Assembly: GCA_019914945.1 (NCBI GenBank)
Contig: CM034100.1
Span: forward strand, 12,287,096 to 12,351,095
Direction of reading: 5' to 3'
DNA from: Typha latifolia
Lineage: Eukaryota > Streptophyta > Magnoliopsida > Poales > Typhaceae
Length of the DNA stretch: 64,000 nucleotides
In this document: positions 32,910 through 44,857 of the stretch, in pieces
How positions within the stretch are numbered: position 1 is the first letter of the stretch
Layout: each line of letters begins with the position of its first letter
Program-made: the position numbers and the translations under genes
The notes under the pieces: model-generated
Databases searched by the model: none
What the model was told of the DNA's origin: nothing
Seen by the model: the letters and a program-made list of their open reading frames with translations, nothing else

Positions 32910-33679
32910 TGATACGATTCAGACTTCACCGACGTCGTCTCGAGCATGGATTCACTTTAGGAGTGTTTTTATTTCATGTTTTAGTGTTTAATTTCCATTA
33001 AAATAAGTTTTCTGTAACTCGCGTTCGAACGCGGGTGGAGTAAGTTCGAACGCGGTTTGTGAACGGGGTTGTGAACGTGGTGAAGAGAATGTACACCGCG
33101 TTCGAACGCACTGTGAATGCCTGCATCACGTTCGCAAATACCGACAGGCGCGTTCGATTGCGCGTTCGAACGCCTGCATCGCGTTCGCAAATCCAGAAGA
33201 GCGAACTCGGTGCGTTCGAACGCGGTCGACGAAAATTGTGTTTTTAGGGTTAATTTGAGTTGTTGGTTAGCCTATAAAAGGATGTGGTAGGCAACTAAAT
33301 TGATTATTGATTATTGAGATTGAGTTTTGCCTTGCCTCCTTCGTCTTCTTCGCTCCCGTTCTCTCAATCCCCGGCGAAGCCGCTTCTAACCTCCCTCGTC
33401 CGCCTAATCACCCTAGGATCACGTGCCTCCATCCACGGATCCAAAATAGACCATCTGACCTTTGTCTACAAATCGAACGATATCTCGAGATCCCCACATC
33501 CGATTCGCCTGCAACTAGATTTGTTGGAAGCTCTTTTCTGGGGCTACAACATATCATAGTTTCACGTCGATCCGACGGCGGAATATTTCGGGATCTTATT
33601 TCAAAGTTCCGTGCCAGATCTAGTCCAGATCAAGAATTGGAAGAGATCGACCCTTCACCAAAAAGGCGAGATCGTAACA
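32910..33679 (+). repeat. Nested chromovirus 5' LTR (770 bp)
   Basis: It starts TGATACGATTCAGAC and ends GATCGTAACA; the primer-binding site follows four bases later. It contains GCGTTCGAACGC at about 33020, 33098 and 33160 with further half-motifs to 33230, and a TATA-like CCTATAAAAGG at about 33270. Confidence 0.9.
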
Positions 33680-33682
33680 AGA

Positions 33683-33694
33683 TGGTATCAGAGC
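33683..33694 (+). other. Nested chromovirus primer-binding site
   Basis: Exact TGGTATCAGAGC, complementary to initiator tRNA-Met. Confidence 0.9.
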
Positions 33695-33745
33695 TCCATA
33701 GCCAGAGGCGTGATCGTATCAAGCTGGTATCAGACAAGCGCTTCC

Positions 33746-34824
33746 AATGACGACAACCAGATCCATGGCTACACGGCGAGATGATGAAGAAGAGATTCTC
33801 CCAATAGAGGAAGGAGAAACGATTGCAGGGACTTCCACCAGTGGAACCGCCTGATCTAATCAGAATACGGAAGAACTTAGCGTTCAAGCCGTGTTGGGGT
33901 CTCTTTCAGAGCAAATGGCCATCAACAACTAGATGATGATGGAGATGATGCGGGAACTACAGGCGACAAGGGAAGCAATGGCGAACGGGAAAGCACCATC
34001 GACCCCACGACGCGAGTCCACCCCCTTGAACCCACCGCCATCGGTTCAGCCTTTGCAACCACAAGAGCCGCTGCTACCACGACCCTATGGGCAGAGGCAA
34101 GCAAGGATGGTTACACCAGGTCCAGTTGCAGGTGAACCCATCCAACGGGTGAACCACTATGGAGACCGCCTTGGAGATCAAGATCCGTGAGTAGGTCAAT
34201 ACGATCCGGAACCACGGCAAGTTAATCAAAACCGAAGGAGGGATCATCAACCCTTCATGGTGCATCCTCCCCCGGTTAGACAAGGACATGATCCGGAACG
34301 AGACAATGGCATCCGTGGACAAGTCGTGCGTCTCGAATTCCCCAAGTTCAAAGGTGGCGACCCGATCGATTGGTTGTACAGGGAAGAGCAATTCTTTGCA
34401 TACCAAGGTACGGCAGAAGAGTACAAGGTGACGCTTGCGAACTTCCAATCTTGAGGATGTGGCGCTTCATTGGTTTCGAGCAGCCAATGCCACTAAGGCT
34501 ATTGAAACTTGGGCTGAATTTTGCGCCAATATCACACGGCGATTTGGGGCATCGGGATATGAAGACTTTGATGCTCTCCTCTCAAAGACGGTGCAAAAGA
34601 CCACGGTTGGGTCATACCAACAAGAATTTGAGAGGATTAGTAGCCGATGTCATCCACCATGGACGGATCAGCAACTTCGCAGCACCTTCATCTCCGGGCT
34701 GCGGGGTGACATACAAGCTGATGTGAGGGCTTTAAGGCCTAGAACCTTAAAGGAGGCCTTCGAAGATGCGGTGCTTATGGAAGACAAACATAGGGCCATA
34801 AAGATACACTTGAAACAGAGTTGA
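33746..34824 (+). pseudogene. Nested chromovirus gag
   Basis: Gag frames at about 33746, 33933-34190, 34257-34454 and 34435-34824 are interrupted by a few stops and one shift near 34440. Recognisable motifs are LEFPKFKGGDPIDWLYREEQFF (about 34330), VALHWFRAANATKAIETWAEF, CANITRRFGASGYEDFDALLS, TTVGSYQQEFERISSRCHPPW and LRPRTLKEAFEDAVLMEDKH. The N-terminal part includes an RR-rich and a proline-rich segment. A stop at 34822-34824 separates gag from pol. Confidence 0.88.
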
Positions 34825-37211
34825 ATGAGCCAAGGAAGCTGCAATCAAGCTCAACCAAACATAGCGGCGGGAAATACTATCGGAGTACCAAGGGTTGCTG
34901 CTACAGTGGTACCTCCTCGAGCACCCTTGAAGCCATCCCAAGATGTGAAGTATGCACCTAGAGGTCCGGGACGAGCACTCACACCAGCCCAAGTAGCAGA
35001 AAGAAGAGCCAAGGGCCTATGCTTCCGTTGTGATGAGAGGTTTGTACCCGGGCATCGCTGCGCTAAACCGATGGGATCGGTGATGCTAATCGATGGATTG
35101 GAGGAAGCGGAGGACGAGTTTACAGCTGAAGGTGCAGATGTGGCTGGACATCAAGGAGAAGAAGCTGATGAGCAACCTGTGGAGGACATGATAGCCGAAA
35201 TCTCCCTCCACGCCTATTCGGGGACAGCTGCGCCAAAGACCTTGCGGGTGAATGGGGTAGTCAAGAAAATCACAGTGAGAATCTTGATTGACACCGGGTC
35301 CACTCATAACTTCATTGACAAGAGGCTCCTTAGGAAGATTGGGCTCGAGTCGGAACCCACGGAAGGGTTCGATGTGACGGTCGGAGATGGCACCACACTA
35401 CGAGCAGATTTTATTTGTGGAGGTGTGGAATTGAAGGTGCAAGGCCAAACTTTCACATTGGACCTTTATCTGTTGGCCTTGCGAGGTGCCGACATTGTTT
35501 TGGGGACTCAATGGCTTCAAAGCTTGGGGCCCGTAACATTTGATTTCTCAAACCTCACACTGACATTTCGGAGGAATGGAAGAAGGGTGCTGCTGGATGG
35601 AAATCAACCGCGGCAAGGGCCGACATTGCAACCACTTGTGGGTTTTCCTTGTGCAGGGGACCGAGCTCTACTATTGCAAATGGTTGTTGTTGAACCAGAA
35701 CATCCACCACCCAGGGAAGTAGCCTCTGACATGGAAGAGCTGCTGCAGGAGTTTCAGGATCTCTTCAAGGAACCCCGAGGACTACCGCCGAACCGTCGTC
35801 ATGACCATCGCATCCAAATCATTCCAGGGGCTAAACCTGCGAATGTTCGACCTTATCGGTACCCGCATATCCAAAAGGAAGAGATCAGTAAATTGGTGGA
35901 GGAAATGCTCGAGCAAGGGATTATTCAACCGAGTAGAAGTGCCTACTCATCGCCGGTGCTGCTGGTTTGGAAGAAAGACCGGAGTTGGCGGTTTTGCGTC
36001 GACTACCGAGCCTTGAATGCAATTACTGTCAAGGACCGGTATCCAATACCGGTGATCGAGGAGTTGCTGGATGAGCTCACAGGGTGGTCGGCCTACTTCA
36101 GCAAACTTGACTTAAGAGCGGGATACCATCAAATCTGAGTCGACCTTGAAGATGTACACAAAACGGCGTTCCGAACTCACAATGGCCACTATGAGTTCCG
36201 AGTCATGCCGTTTGGGCTCACCAATGCACCGGCCACCTTCCAAGGGCTGATGAATGACCTCTTCCGCCCACTCTTGCGTCGATACGTGCTCGTTTTCTTT
36301 GACGATATTCTAGTATACAGCAGGAATTGGAGTGAGCACTTGCGGCACGTGCGGGAGGTATTAAATATCTTGCGACAAAACTAGCTAAAAGTTAAGATGA
36401 GCAAGTGTCTATGGGGAGAGTTAAGAGTGGAGTACTTGGGGCATATAATCTCTGTAAAAGGAGTGGAAGCCGACCCAAGCAAGATCAAGAATATGGTGGA
36501 TTGGTCGATTCCTACTAATTAGAGGGAATTGAGGGGATTCCTTGGATTGACAGGGTACTACCGGCGATTTGTTGCCAACTATGGCAAAATTGCTGCCCCG
36601 CTGACCTCCTTACTCAGAAAAGGTGGGTTTCAATGGACGGGTAAAGCAACGGAGGCGTTCGAAGCCTTGAAGAAAGCTATGTCTACAGCTCCGGTTCTAG
36701 CACTACCAGATTTCAGCAAGCCCTTTGTGGTGGAGTGCGACGCTTCAGGTGAGGGCATTGGAGCAGTTTTGATGCAAGAGGGTAGACCCGTGGCATATAT
36801 GAGCAAAGCATTGTCAAGTCAGTCGCGACAGCTATCTACCTACGAGCGCGAAATGCTAGCGATTCTACACGCCGTCACCAAATGGCGACCCTACTTGATT
36901 GGCCAACGATTTACGATCCGCACGGACCAGCGTAGCTTACCCTATTTCATGGAGCAACGTGTGCACACCCCAGCCCAACAACGGTGGTCACGAAACTCCT
37001 TGGGTATGACTATGAATTAGTCTACAAAAAGGGGATTGAAAATCGAGCCGCCGATGCTCTTTCGCGCCAACCGGACACAAGTGAGCTTGCCTCTCTTTCA
37101 GCACCAGCATTTCCTATATCTTCAGATATGTGGGGAACCAATGCAGACGATCATACCATGGAGGAACTTAAGCTAGAGTTCAAAGATCGTTTCACAAACT
37201 TCAAACCTTGA
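34825..37211 (+). pseudogene. Nested chromovirus pol: protease, RT, RNase H (integrase deleted)
   Basis: The long frame 34825-36138 (437 residues) carries the knuckle CFRCDERFVPGHRC (about residue 67-80), protease with an intact LIDTGSTHNFID (about 35284) and DIVLGTQWLQSLGPV, and the first half of RT ([25 protein letters not shown]). After a stop at 36136 RT continues with [16 protein letters not shown] and FFDDILVYS (about 36300), then RNase H at 36529-37020 (TGYYRRFVANYGKIAAPL, VVECDASGEGIGAVLMQE, LSTYEREMLAILHAV, FTIRTDQRSL). A shift near 36985 leads to NRAADALSRQPDTSELASLS and a short tail ending at 37211. Integrase and chromodomain, present in the sister element B, are missing. Confidence 0.9.
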
Positions 37212-37238
37212 GGACAAGGTTGTGGAAGCGTGGTGGAT

Positions 37239-37415
37239 TGATACGATTCGGACTTCACCGACGTCGTCTCGAGCATGGATTCACTTTAGGAGTGTTTTTA
37301 TTTCATGTTTTAGTGTTTAATTTCTATTAAAATAAGTTTTCTATAAGTCGCGTTCGAACGCGGGTGGAGTGAGTTCGAACGCGGTTTGTGAACGGGGTTG
37401 TGAACGTGGTGAAGA
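37239..37415 (+). repeat. Nested chromovirus 3' LTR (truncated)
   Basis: It starts TGATACGATTCGGAC after CCTTGAGGACAAGG and matches 32910-33086 almost base for base, with few substitutions. It breaks off after GTGGTGAAGA. The near-identity over 177 bp argues for a relatively recent insertion. Confidence 0.9.
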
Positions 37416-37439
37416 AAAATGTGTTTCCTATTTTAGTTA

Positions 37440-40400
37440 AGACTTATATCCACAATGACAGGTACTATGACTTTATTTGCACACACCGCTAGGATTTAAT
37501 TTGACCCCGGGGCCACCCATTATTTTATTTCTACATCCTTCCTGGAGAATGCGGTTGTGGCGCCGAGACCTCTTGTGGAGCCCTTAGTCATAGCCACCCC
37601 ACTTGGTGACTTTTTGGAAGTCCGCCATGTTTATCGTTTTTGCACCTTGACTTTTGGCGAGTGGGATTTTAAGTCATACCTCCTACCCCTCGAGATGCAG
37701 GACTTTGACCTAACCCTGGGGATGGATTGGTTAGCCGCCTACCATGCCAGTATTAACTGCTACAACAAGGAGGTCATCTTGCAGCTTAGTGATGGCATTG
37801 AGTGTCGATTGTGTAAGAATCGACAGGTGGACCGTTCTCAGTTGGTGACGATTATGTCTATCGAGTCAGCCAGGACCCAAACCCTAACTGACTTACCAGT
37901 GGTAAAGGAGTTCCTAGATGTTTTTCCTGAGGACATTCTGGGGCTTCCCCTAGACAGGGGAGTTGAGTTCATCATTGACCTGATTCCAGGGTTGGGACCA
38001 TTCTCCAAGGCACCTTACCGTATGGCTCCAAAGGAGATGGAAGAATTGAGAGAGCAGATTGATGACCTGCTAAGTAGGAGACTCATCCGGCCTAGCTCAT
38101 CCCCTTGGGGCACTCCGGTCTTGTTTGTGAAGAAGAAGGATGGTACCCTCCACCTTTGCATTGATTATCGACAACTAAACCAGTTGACTGTGAAGAACAA
38201 GTACCCCTTGCCTCGCATTGAGGACCTGTTTGATCAATTGCGTGGAGCGCGCATCTTCTCGAAGATTGATTTGAGATCTAGGTATCATCAATTGAGGATT
38301 AGGGAAGCGGATGTCCCAAAAACTGCTTTCCGTACCCGGTACGGGTTATATGAGTTCCTGGTTATGCCTTTCGGGTTGACCAATGCACCAGCTATCTTTA
38401 TGGACTTGATGAACCAAGTCTTCCGCCCTTTCTTGGATCGGTTCGTGGTGGTCTTCATTGATGATATCTTGATTTACTCTGCCTCAGAGCAGGAGCATGA
38501 AGAGCATCTACGGTTGGTACTATAGGTGCTAAGGAGGGAAAAGTTATTTGCTAAGTTCTCCAAGTGTGCGGGTTGATCAATCCAAGATCACCGCTGTCGT
38601 CAATTGGAGGCAACCGAGTATTACCGACGTTTTGTGGGAGGATTTTCAAAAATTGCTAGTTCCCTCACTAAGCTAACCCGGAAGGATCAGTGTTTTGATT
38701 GGACAGCGGATTGTGAGGAGAGCTTCCAAGAGCTGAAGAAGAGACTTACATCCGCACCTGTCCTTATTGTTCCTCGCAGTAGAATGGGCTACCAGGTCTA
38801 TTGTGATGCTTCATACTCAGGCTTAGGTTGTGTCCTCATGCAGGAGGGCGGAGTTGTCGCTTGTGCATCCAGGCAGCTCAAGAACCATGAGCAAAACTAC
38901 CCTACCCATGACTTGGAGCTAGCAGCGGTAGTGTTCACTCTGAAGATTTGGAGGCATTATCTCTATGGGGAGAAGTGCGAGATCTTCATTAACCACAAGA
39001 GTTTGAAGTACCTATTCACCCAGAGGGAGTTGAACATGAGATGGCGTAGGTGGCTTGAGCTGGTGAATAATTATGACTGCACTATTAACTACCACCCTAG
39101 GAAGGCAAATGTCGTGGCTGATGCCTTAAGCAGGAAGGCGATGGGGAACTTGGCTAGTTTGATTACTCAGCAGTAAGACATCCTGCGAGATCTACAGAAG
39201 ATGGACATGCACATCATAGCTAAAGATGTGGGTGCTGGACTACTGGCCCTAGTTAACTGTGAGGCCGACTCTAGCGGAGAGGATCAGAGTTGCTCAGGCA
39301 GAAGACCCACATTTACTGCAAGTCCTCCAGCAAGTTCGAGACTCAGGTAAAAAGGGTTTTTGCCTTGATGGATTGGGAACCCTAAAGTTTGGAGATAGAT
39401 TTTGTGTATCTGACGTGGGCGGACTCCGTCGGTAGATTTTGGAGGAAGCTCACTAGACATCTTACAATGTGCACCCTGGGGAGACGAAAATGTACCATGA
39501 TGTTCGTAGACACTTCTGGTGGCCGGGTTTGAAGAAGAGGATTGCAGAATTTGTAGCTCGATGCTTGATTTGTCAGCATGTCAAAATTGAACATTAGAGG
39601 CCGACTGGGACACTTAGGCCCTTACCCATTCCTGAGTGGAAGTGGGAGCATATCACTATGGACTTTGTGGTGGGTATGCCGAAGACCTTGAAGAAAAAGG
39701 ACTCTATATGGGTGATTGTGGATCGATTGACCAAGTCAGCTCACTTCCTCTCAGTCAGTACCACTTATTCTATTGATTATCGAGCCACTTTATTCCGGGA
39801 TGAGATCTTTGCTCGCCATGGGGCACCAGTTTCTATAACTTCTGACCGTGACCCCAAGTTCACCTCTAGGCTGTGGCATCATTTTGCTAAGTCACTGGGT
39901 ACCAAATTGCAATTCAGCACTACCTATCATCCTCAGACTAACGGTCAGTCAGAGCGGACGATCCAAACCTTAGAGGACATGCTACGTGCCTCAGTTGCAG
40001 ACTTTGGACTCAGTTGGGACCGACATCTTCCCCTAATTGAGTTCGCCTATAACAATAGTCATCACTCCAGTATTGGGATGCCCTCCTATGAAGCTTTATA
40101 TAGATGGAAATGTTGGACACCTGTCAATTGGGATGAAGTGGGGGAACGGAAAATAGAGAGCTTAGAGCTGATACAGGAGACCGTGGACAAAGTGCGGAAG
40201 GTACGGGAACACTTGCAGGTTGCCGAGAGTTGACAGAAGAGCTATGCTGACCGTCGACGTCGAGATCTAGAGTTTTTGGTCGGGGACAAGGTCTTCCTCA
40301 AGGTCTCGCCGTGGAAAGGGGTATTTCGATTTGGGAAGAAGGGCAAGCTGAGCCCTCGATATATAGGCCCTTATGAGATCTTGGCAAGGATAGGACCGGT

Positions 40401-40680
40401 TGCCTACCGGGTGGATTTGCCATCAGAGCTATCTCAAATTCATAATGTGTTCTATGTGTTGATGTTGAGGAAGTACCTATATGACCCGTCACATGTTTTG
40501 AGGGAAGAACTTATCCAGTTGAGGAAGGACTTGTCCTATGAGGAGCAACCAGTACGGATCATTGATAGATATATAAAGACGCTCTAAAGAAGAGTCGTAC
40601 CCTTGGTCAAGGTCCTTTGGCAGCACCATGGAGTAGAGGAAGCTACATGGGAGCCTGAGGAAGAGATTTAGTCTACCTAC
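37440..40680 (+). pseudogene. Tekay-like pol: protease to C-terminal domain
   Basis: Protease-like sequence starts before 37557, with [17 protein letters not shown] (about 37500-37550) where D-T-G has become D-P-G. The 37557-38525 frame continues it ([15 protein letters not shown]) into RT with [62 protein letters not shown] and FIDDILIYS. About 38565-38605 shows short deletions. RNase H (38604-39176) has [17 protein letters not shown] and [19 protein letters not shown]. The integrase zinc-binding region is at about 39420-39600 and the core at 39658-40233 with D-D-E intact (MDFVVGM, SDRDPKF, GQSERTIQT). The GPY/F region follows (GPYEILARIGPVAYRVDLP, 40276-40587), then a short chromodomain-like end (VEEATWEPEEEI, about 40628-40665). 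Confidence 0.9.
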
Positions 40681-40745
40681 CCTCATTTATTTATCGACTT
40701 AGGTGCGTAATTTTGAGGACGAAATTTCTTGTTGTTGGGGATAGT

Positions 40746-42646
40746 TGTAACACCCCAAATTAAAAAAAAATCCCTTTGACTGACGCACGCGTCGAGCACG
40801 TGTGTCAGCCCTGCCACTCTACCCGCGAGCCGACGAAGTGTCGGAGCCGACGGAGCTCCAGAATCGACGAAGCCGAGCGTGGATCGTGGTAAGCCTCAAC
40901 CCCTGTTAAATTCGGTAGTTAGTTCCCTCTCGTGCTCAACCTCGGTAGCCGACGGCCCCGCATTCGGCTACCAGTCCGAGGGCTCCAGTGGGCGGAGAGA
41001 AACCCCCGCTCCCTAGGACGGCTTCGGGCTCTTGGCGAAGGGTGGGAGGGTGGACTCCCCATGGCCGCCGACCATGGGGTGCGGTCGTCGCCGTCGGGTC
41101 CACCTCCTCCCCCTTTTCCTTTTCTTTTCCTTTCACTTACCCGTCGGTCTCATGGCTCTACCGCCGGCCTCGTGCTGTGCCACTGACCTCGTGCTGTGCC
41201 GCCGGCCCCATGCTGTGCCGTCGACACCGTCGGCCTCGTGCCACGCCGCCAACGTCGCAGCCCTCGGGCTTTCCACTCTCCATGCTGTCTCCCTCCCTTG
41301 ATAGAGATGGGGGTGGGAGATGGGTGTTGGTGGGCTGTAGCCTACAGCCCACCTAGACTTGGTTTTGGGTGGGCTGCAGGCCGCAGCCCACCTAGACTGG
41401 TTTCGAGTGGGCTGCAGGCCGTAGCCCACTTAGACTCGGGTGGGCTGCAGGCTCTATATGTATACCTGTTGTGAATATAGAATATAACAATTATGATGAC
41501 TATGACATGCTTTATACACTCATAGACACTACACCACTTCCACCTATCATTAGTAGTCGGATCCTGACTAGGCAGTACCCTTACTCACTCAGCCGAGGGT
41601 TAAGGGTAGAGTGTATTTTATATGACTATACTTAGCGGCCTACACCTGAGGTCAGGAGCCTGAGTGGCAATCAGGTAGTTATACTGCATAGTCAGAACTC
41701 GATTATGATGATAGAAGAACATGATTGTAAGGCGGGGATATAACTCTAGCGGTACCCGACGACGCAGGGTTAGGGCGTCTGTTGATGAGCCGAGAGCTCC
41801 CGATTCTCCCGCTGAGGGTAGTGATGATTTAAAAAGAGTGAGATATGGGCTTACGACCGGGGTCTTTAGTCTGATGGCCACAGACAACCGGTCACTCATA
41901 GTGTCATCATACACGTGTAGGTGGCATTACCGCTAGATGTATATATATTCCTCCTCGATGTATGAGATGATGGATGATTATTTCTTGAGAGTATTTACCT
42001 TGTGTGGTGAATAGCTCGATGAGAGATGATAAGTATAATTAATGCTTTAGTAGGCATAAGATGACTAAATTGCTCTTTTATTGTTATACATGACATGTAA
42101 ACACTATGATTGAGATATGTACGAATAAGAGTTTGCATCAAGCTTTATATCTGTGTGGACTTATCTTGATACGTTAAGAACTAGCATGTTCCAGGATAGT
42201 GACTAATAATTATTATCGATTGTATTGATTTAGTAACTCATGTTAAGCCATCTCAATAAGTATATTGTTACTGCTAGCAAATATAGGCATATCATGCATA
42301 TACACATTTGCGATGTCATTATTTCAGAGCTAGAGGACGCAAGTGCGGGTAGCAAGGAGTAGCTGCTTTTCTTTTCTGTATGTCTTCTAGTTGTATTAAG
42401 CCCCTGTGAGGGCGTTATGATTGACGATGTATTTTGGACTTTAGTATTGTATTTTGGATGTATATTTGGAAGGCTTGTTGTACCCTGTGGAACTTGTATC
42501 CGGACTCTTATGGTTGAGTTTAATTACAGTGAATTTGTGATGTTGTGTGCCTTGTGAAATCCTTGTACTGACAGGTCATGTGATGCACCGCGTGGAGGGA
42601 TTTACCCACGCGGTTTACACGTGTATTTAGAGGTTTGGGTGTTTCA
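40746..42646 (+). repeat. Tekay-like 3' LTR (about 1901 bp)
   Basis: It starts TGTAACACCCCAAATT after a purine-rich tract and ends GTGTTTCA, followed by GGTAG. It has the full 40800-41230 GC-rich block absent from the 5' LTR, the hairpin array at 41330-41455, and then sequence parallel to 30250-31355. The two LTRs differ by several large indels and many substitutions. Confidence 0.88.
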
Positions 42647-42651
42647 GGTAG

Positions 42652-43560
42652 TGTATATCATATAGTACTTATATTATTAGGGACATACGCCTGAGCTTGA
42701 TTAGCCTGCGTAGCATTCAGACGATCACATTATCTTATAAGGAGACTATACACTTAATGATAACAGAAAGATGATTGTGATGAAGGTATCGTAGCTTTAG
42801 CAGTACTCGGTGATGCTTGTTAGAGCATCCACTTAAGTTGATGCTCATGATCCCATTATATGTGATAATTCTTTTATAAATGGTGATGATAGAGATGGGG
42901 TATGGGCTTACAATCAGGATCCCTAGTCTGATAGCCATAGAAAATCGATTTTATATAGTATCACAACGTATATATGAATAATAATATTGCTAGACATTTA
43001 TTCCGCTTCGATATTGTGTTGTTAAGTGACTTAGAGCTCTAAAAGGGCATATAGTGATATATGATATTGTGACATTGTGTGAGCATATCATGTGGATTGA
43101 ATTTATGACTTATCGTAAGAGAGTTTTATACAAGAATTTATCTAAAATTTTTTTAGTGACAATTTATTTTACGGTAGTATTTATGAGCATTATCATAACA
43201 TTTGTCATCTATATACACTAAATTTAGATAATTTTGGACTATACTTGCTGGCTTGTATTGCTCATCATCATCTATTGGTGGAATGTTCATGAGAGGATGA
43301 TGCTGACCTCGAGGAGTAACTGCTTTTATTTTCTTACGCCTAGTTATTTTGTTTTGGACTAGTTGGCTTATAGCTCCTGCATTGATTTTGTTTTTTTAAT
43401 TATTTTTCTAATGAAAATGTATTTTTGTAAACATATTCTACGCATATAAAGGACACATATATTTTGTGGTGTGTTTTGTTAACACTCTTTTACTTTAGGG
43501 CTCAATACATGTTTGAGGTTTATTTTAGCATGTGTACCCCTCTAAAATTTCTTGTTTATT
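42652..43560 (+). repeat. Right part of the older LTR interrupted by the Tekay-like element
   Basis: It follows the order of the Tekay-like LTR distal half: GCCTGAGC..GCATTCAG, AAGATGATTGTGATGAAGGTATCGTAGCTTTAGCAGTACTC, TATGGGCTTACAATCAGGATCCCTAGTCTGATAGCCAT (compare 30360-30515), later CTCATCA..GGTGG and GCTGACCTCGAGGAGTAACTGCTTTT (compare 31000-31080). Divergence is much higher than between the two LTRs of the inserted element. The right end is approximate. Confidence 0.7.
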
Positions 43561-44857
43561 TATATACATATATAAAGTTGATATTTATATGCATAGATAC
43601 CGTAAAAATCAATCAATTTTGATCTATTTAATAGTAAAAGGGCAAAAGTACCTTTATTTTAAAAAAAATGCTCACAAATAAGAATATTTTTGTTATTACA
43701 TTTATTAAATACTTCATATTTCAAGACAGTTATTAGAAAGTAGCTTAATAGGCATCCATGCAAAAATAATAGATTTTGAAGTTTATTTGCGTAAATACGA
43801 AATTTTGAGTGGTATAGTAGCAAATAAAAAGTTTTTGAGGAGTATACATGTAAAACTGCTATGTTTTATACTAGATAATTAATTAATTAATTAAAAACTT
43901 ATGTTATTAGAGAATATGATTTTATTGTTTCACACTCTGCCTTCATTGATTATTTTTTGTCCTAGATTAGAAAGTACACGTCAAATTATTTATACTCTAG
44001 ATTACAAATATTATTCATCTAAATTAAATTTTATTCTACACTTAAATCTAATTATAATTTTTATCATTGATTTGACTAAAACAATTTTTACAAATCCTCT
44101 CTCCTCTCTGCCACCACACACCTATATTATTCCACAAATTAAAAAATTTCACTCAATTTTCTTTCTCATTTTTCCCACATATCTCATCTCTATATACCAT
44201 TCATTGCGTATATAGAGAATGTTAACATATAGAAATTACATACATAGAGAATGATAATACATAGTCATTGCATACATAGATATATTAATATACAGTTATT
44301 GCATACACAACCCATTGCATAGATAAAACATTGTTAAATAATAAAATCCCCTTTAAATTATTTCACACCTAATTGTAAAGTATTATAGACATCGAGTAAG
44401 ATGGTTCAATAGTATCTATTTTATCAATCCACTTTATATCACATCAAAAATTATTTTTATAAATTTATAAAATATAATTAAAAACTCTTTTTCTCCTTTC
44501 TTTACCGCAATTTTATGACACATAGTACTACACCATTATTCTATATTACAAGTGAATGTTACAATATACTATCCTAGAATAGAGATTCAATTTTAGAAAT
44601 AATTATTCAAAATAAATATTCTAGATTTTTAAGCTTTATTAGATAGAGACGGGGCAGTGGAGACAAATGTGATGCTGCCTTGGATTCATTTTCAACTAAT
44701 GTCCAAAATTTCTAATTAGCAAGAAACTTCTTTTAGATCCATCTTCAAGTTGCTACCTAAATGAAGATTTGAAACTTTCACATGATTTGGAGGAGATCAA
44801 ATCAATCAACTTTCATTATGATTTCCCACATTTTTAATCTTTCCCACATTCAAAGTT
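43561..44857. other. AT-rich spacer without recognised gene
   Basis: Very AT-rich. The frame 43901-44215 encodes a hydrophobic, low-complexity peptide and is probably a chance frame. Four imperfect repeats of ATTGCATACATAGA-like sequence lie at about 44200-44320. No gene or RNA is supported. Confidence 0.5.

Larger units (their letters stand above)
32910..37415 (+). mobile_element. Nested Gypsy chromovirus lacking integrase and chromodomain
   Basis: It is inserted between gag and protease of the Tekay-like element. The 5' LTR is complete (32910-33679), the internal region carries gag, protease, RT and RNase H, and the 3' LTR is cut after about 177 bp (37239-37415), where Tekay-like sequence resumes. 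Between RNase H (about 37070) and the 3' LTR only a short tail remains, so integrase and chromodomain have been deleted. The coding frames are less damaged than in elements A and B, so it is younger. The target duplication (CGTAT on the left) cannot be confirmed because the right end is lost. Confidence 0.88.
29428..42646 (+). mobile_element. Tekay/Del-like Gypsy element (13.2 kb with nested insert)
   Basis: The flanking duplication is perfect: GGTAG at 29423-29427 and 42647-42651. LTRs start (T)GTAACACCCCAA, typical of the plant Tekay/Del group, and end GTTTGGGTGTTTCA. Internal order is gag (31516-32878), then a nested Gypsy insertion (32910-37415), then protease, RT, RNase H, integrase and C-terminal domain (about 37440-40680) and a purine-rich tract GTTGGGGATAG just before the 3' LTR. 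Removing the nest leaves about 8.7 kb, suitable for this group. Pol has frameshifts and two short deletions. Confidence 0.9.

Noticed and set aside
43901..44215. 104-residue hydrophobic frame as a membrane protein
   Set aside because: AT-rich chance frame with isoleucine/leucine/phenylalanine bias and no start context, promoter or recognised family.
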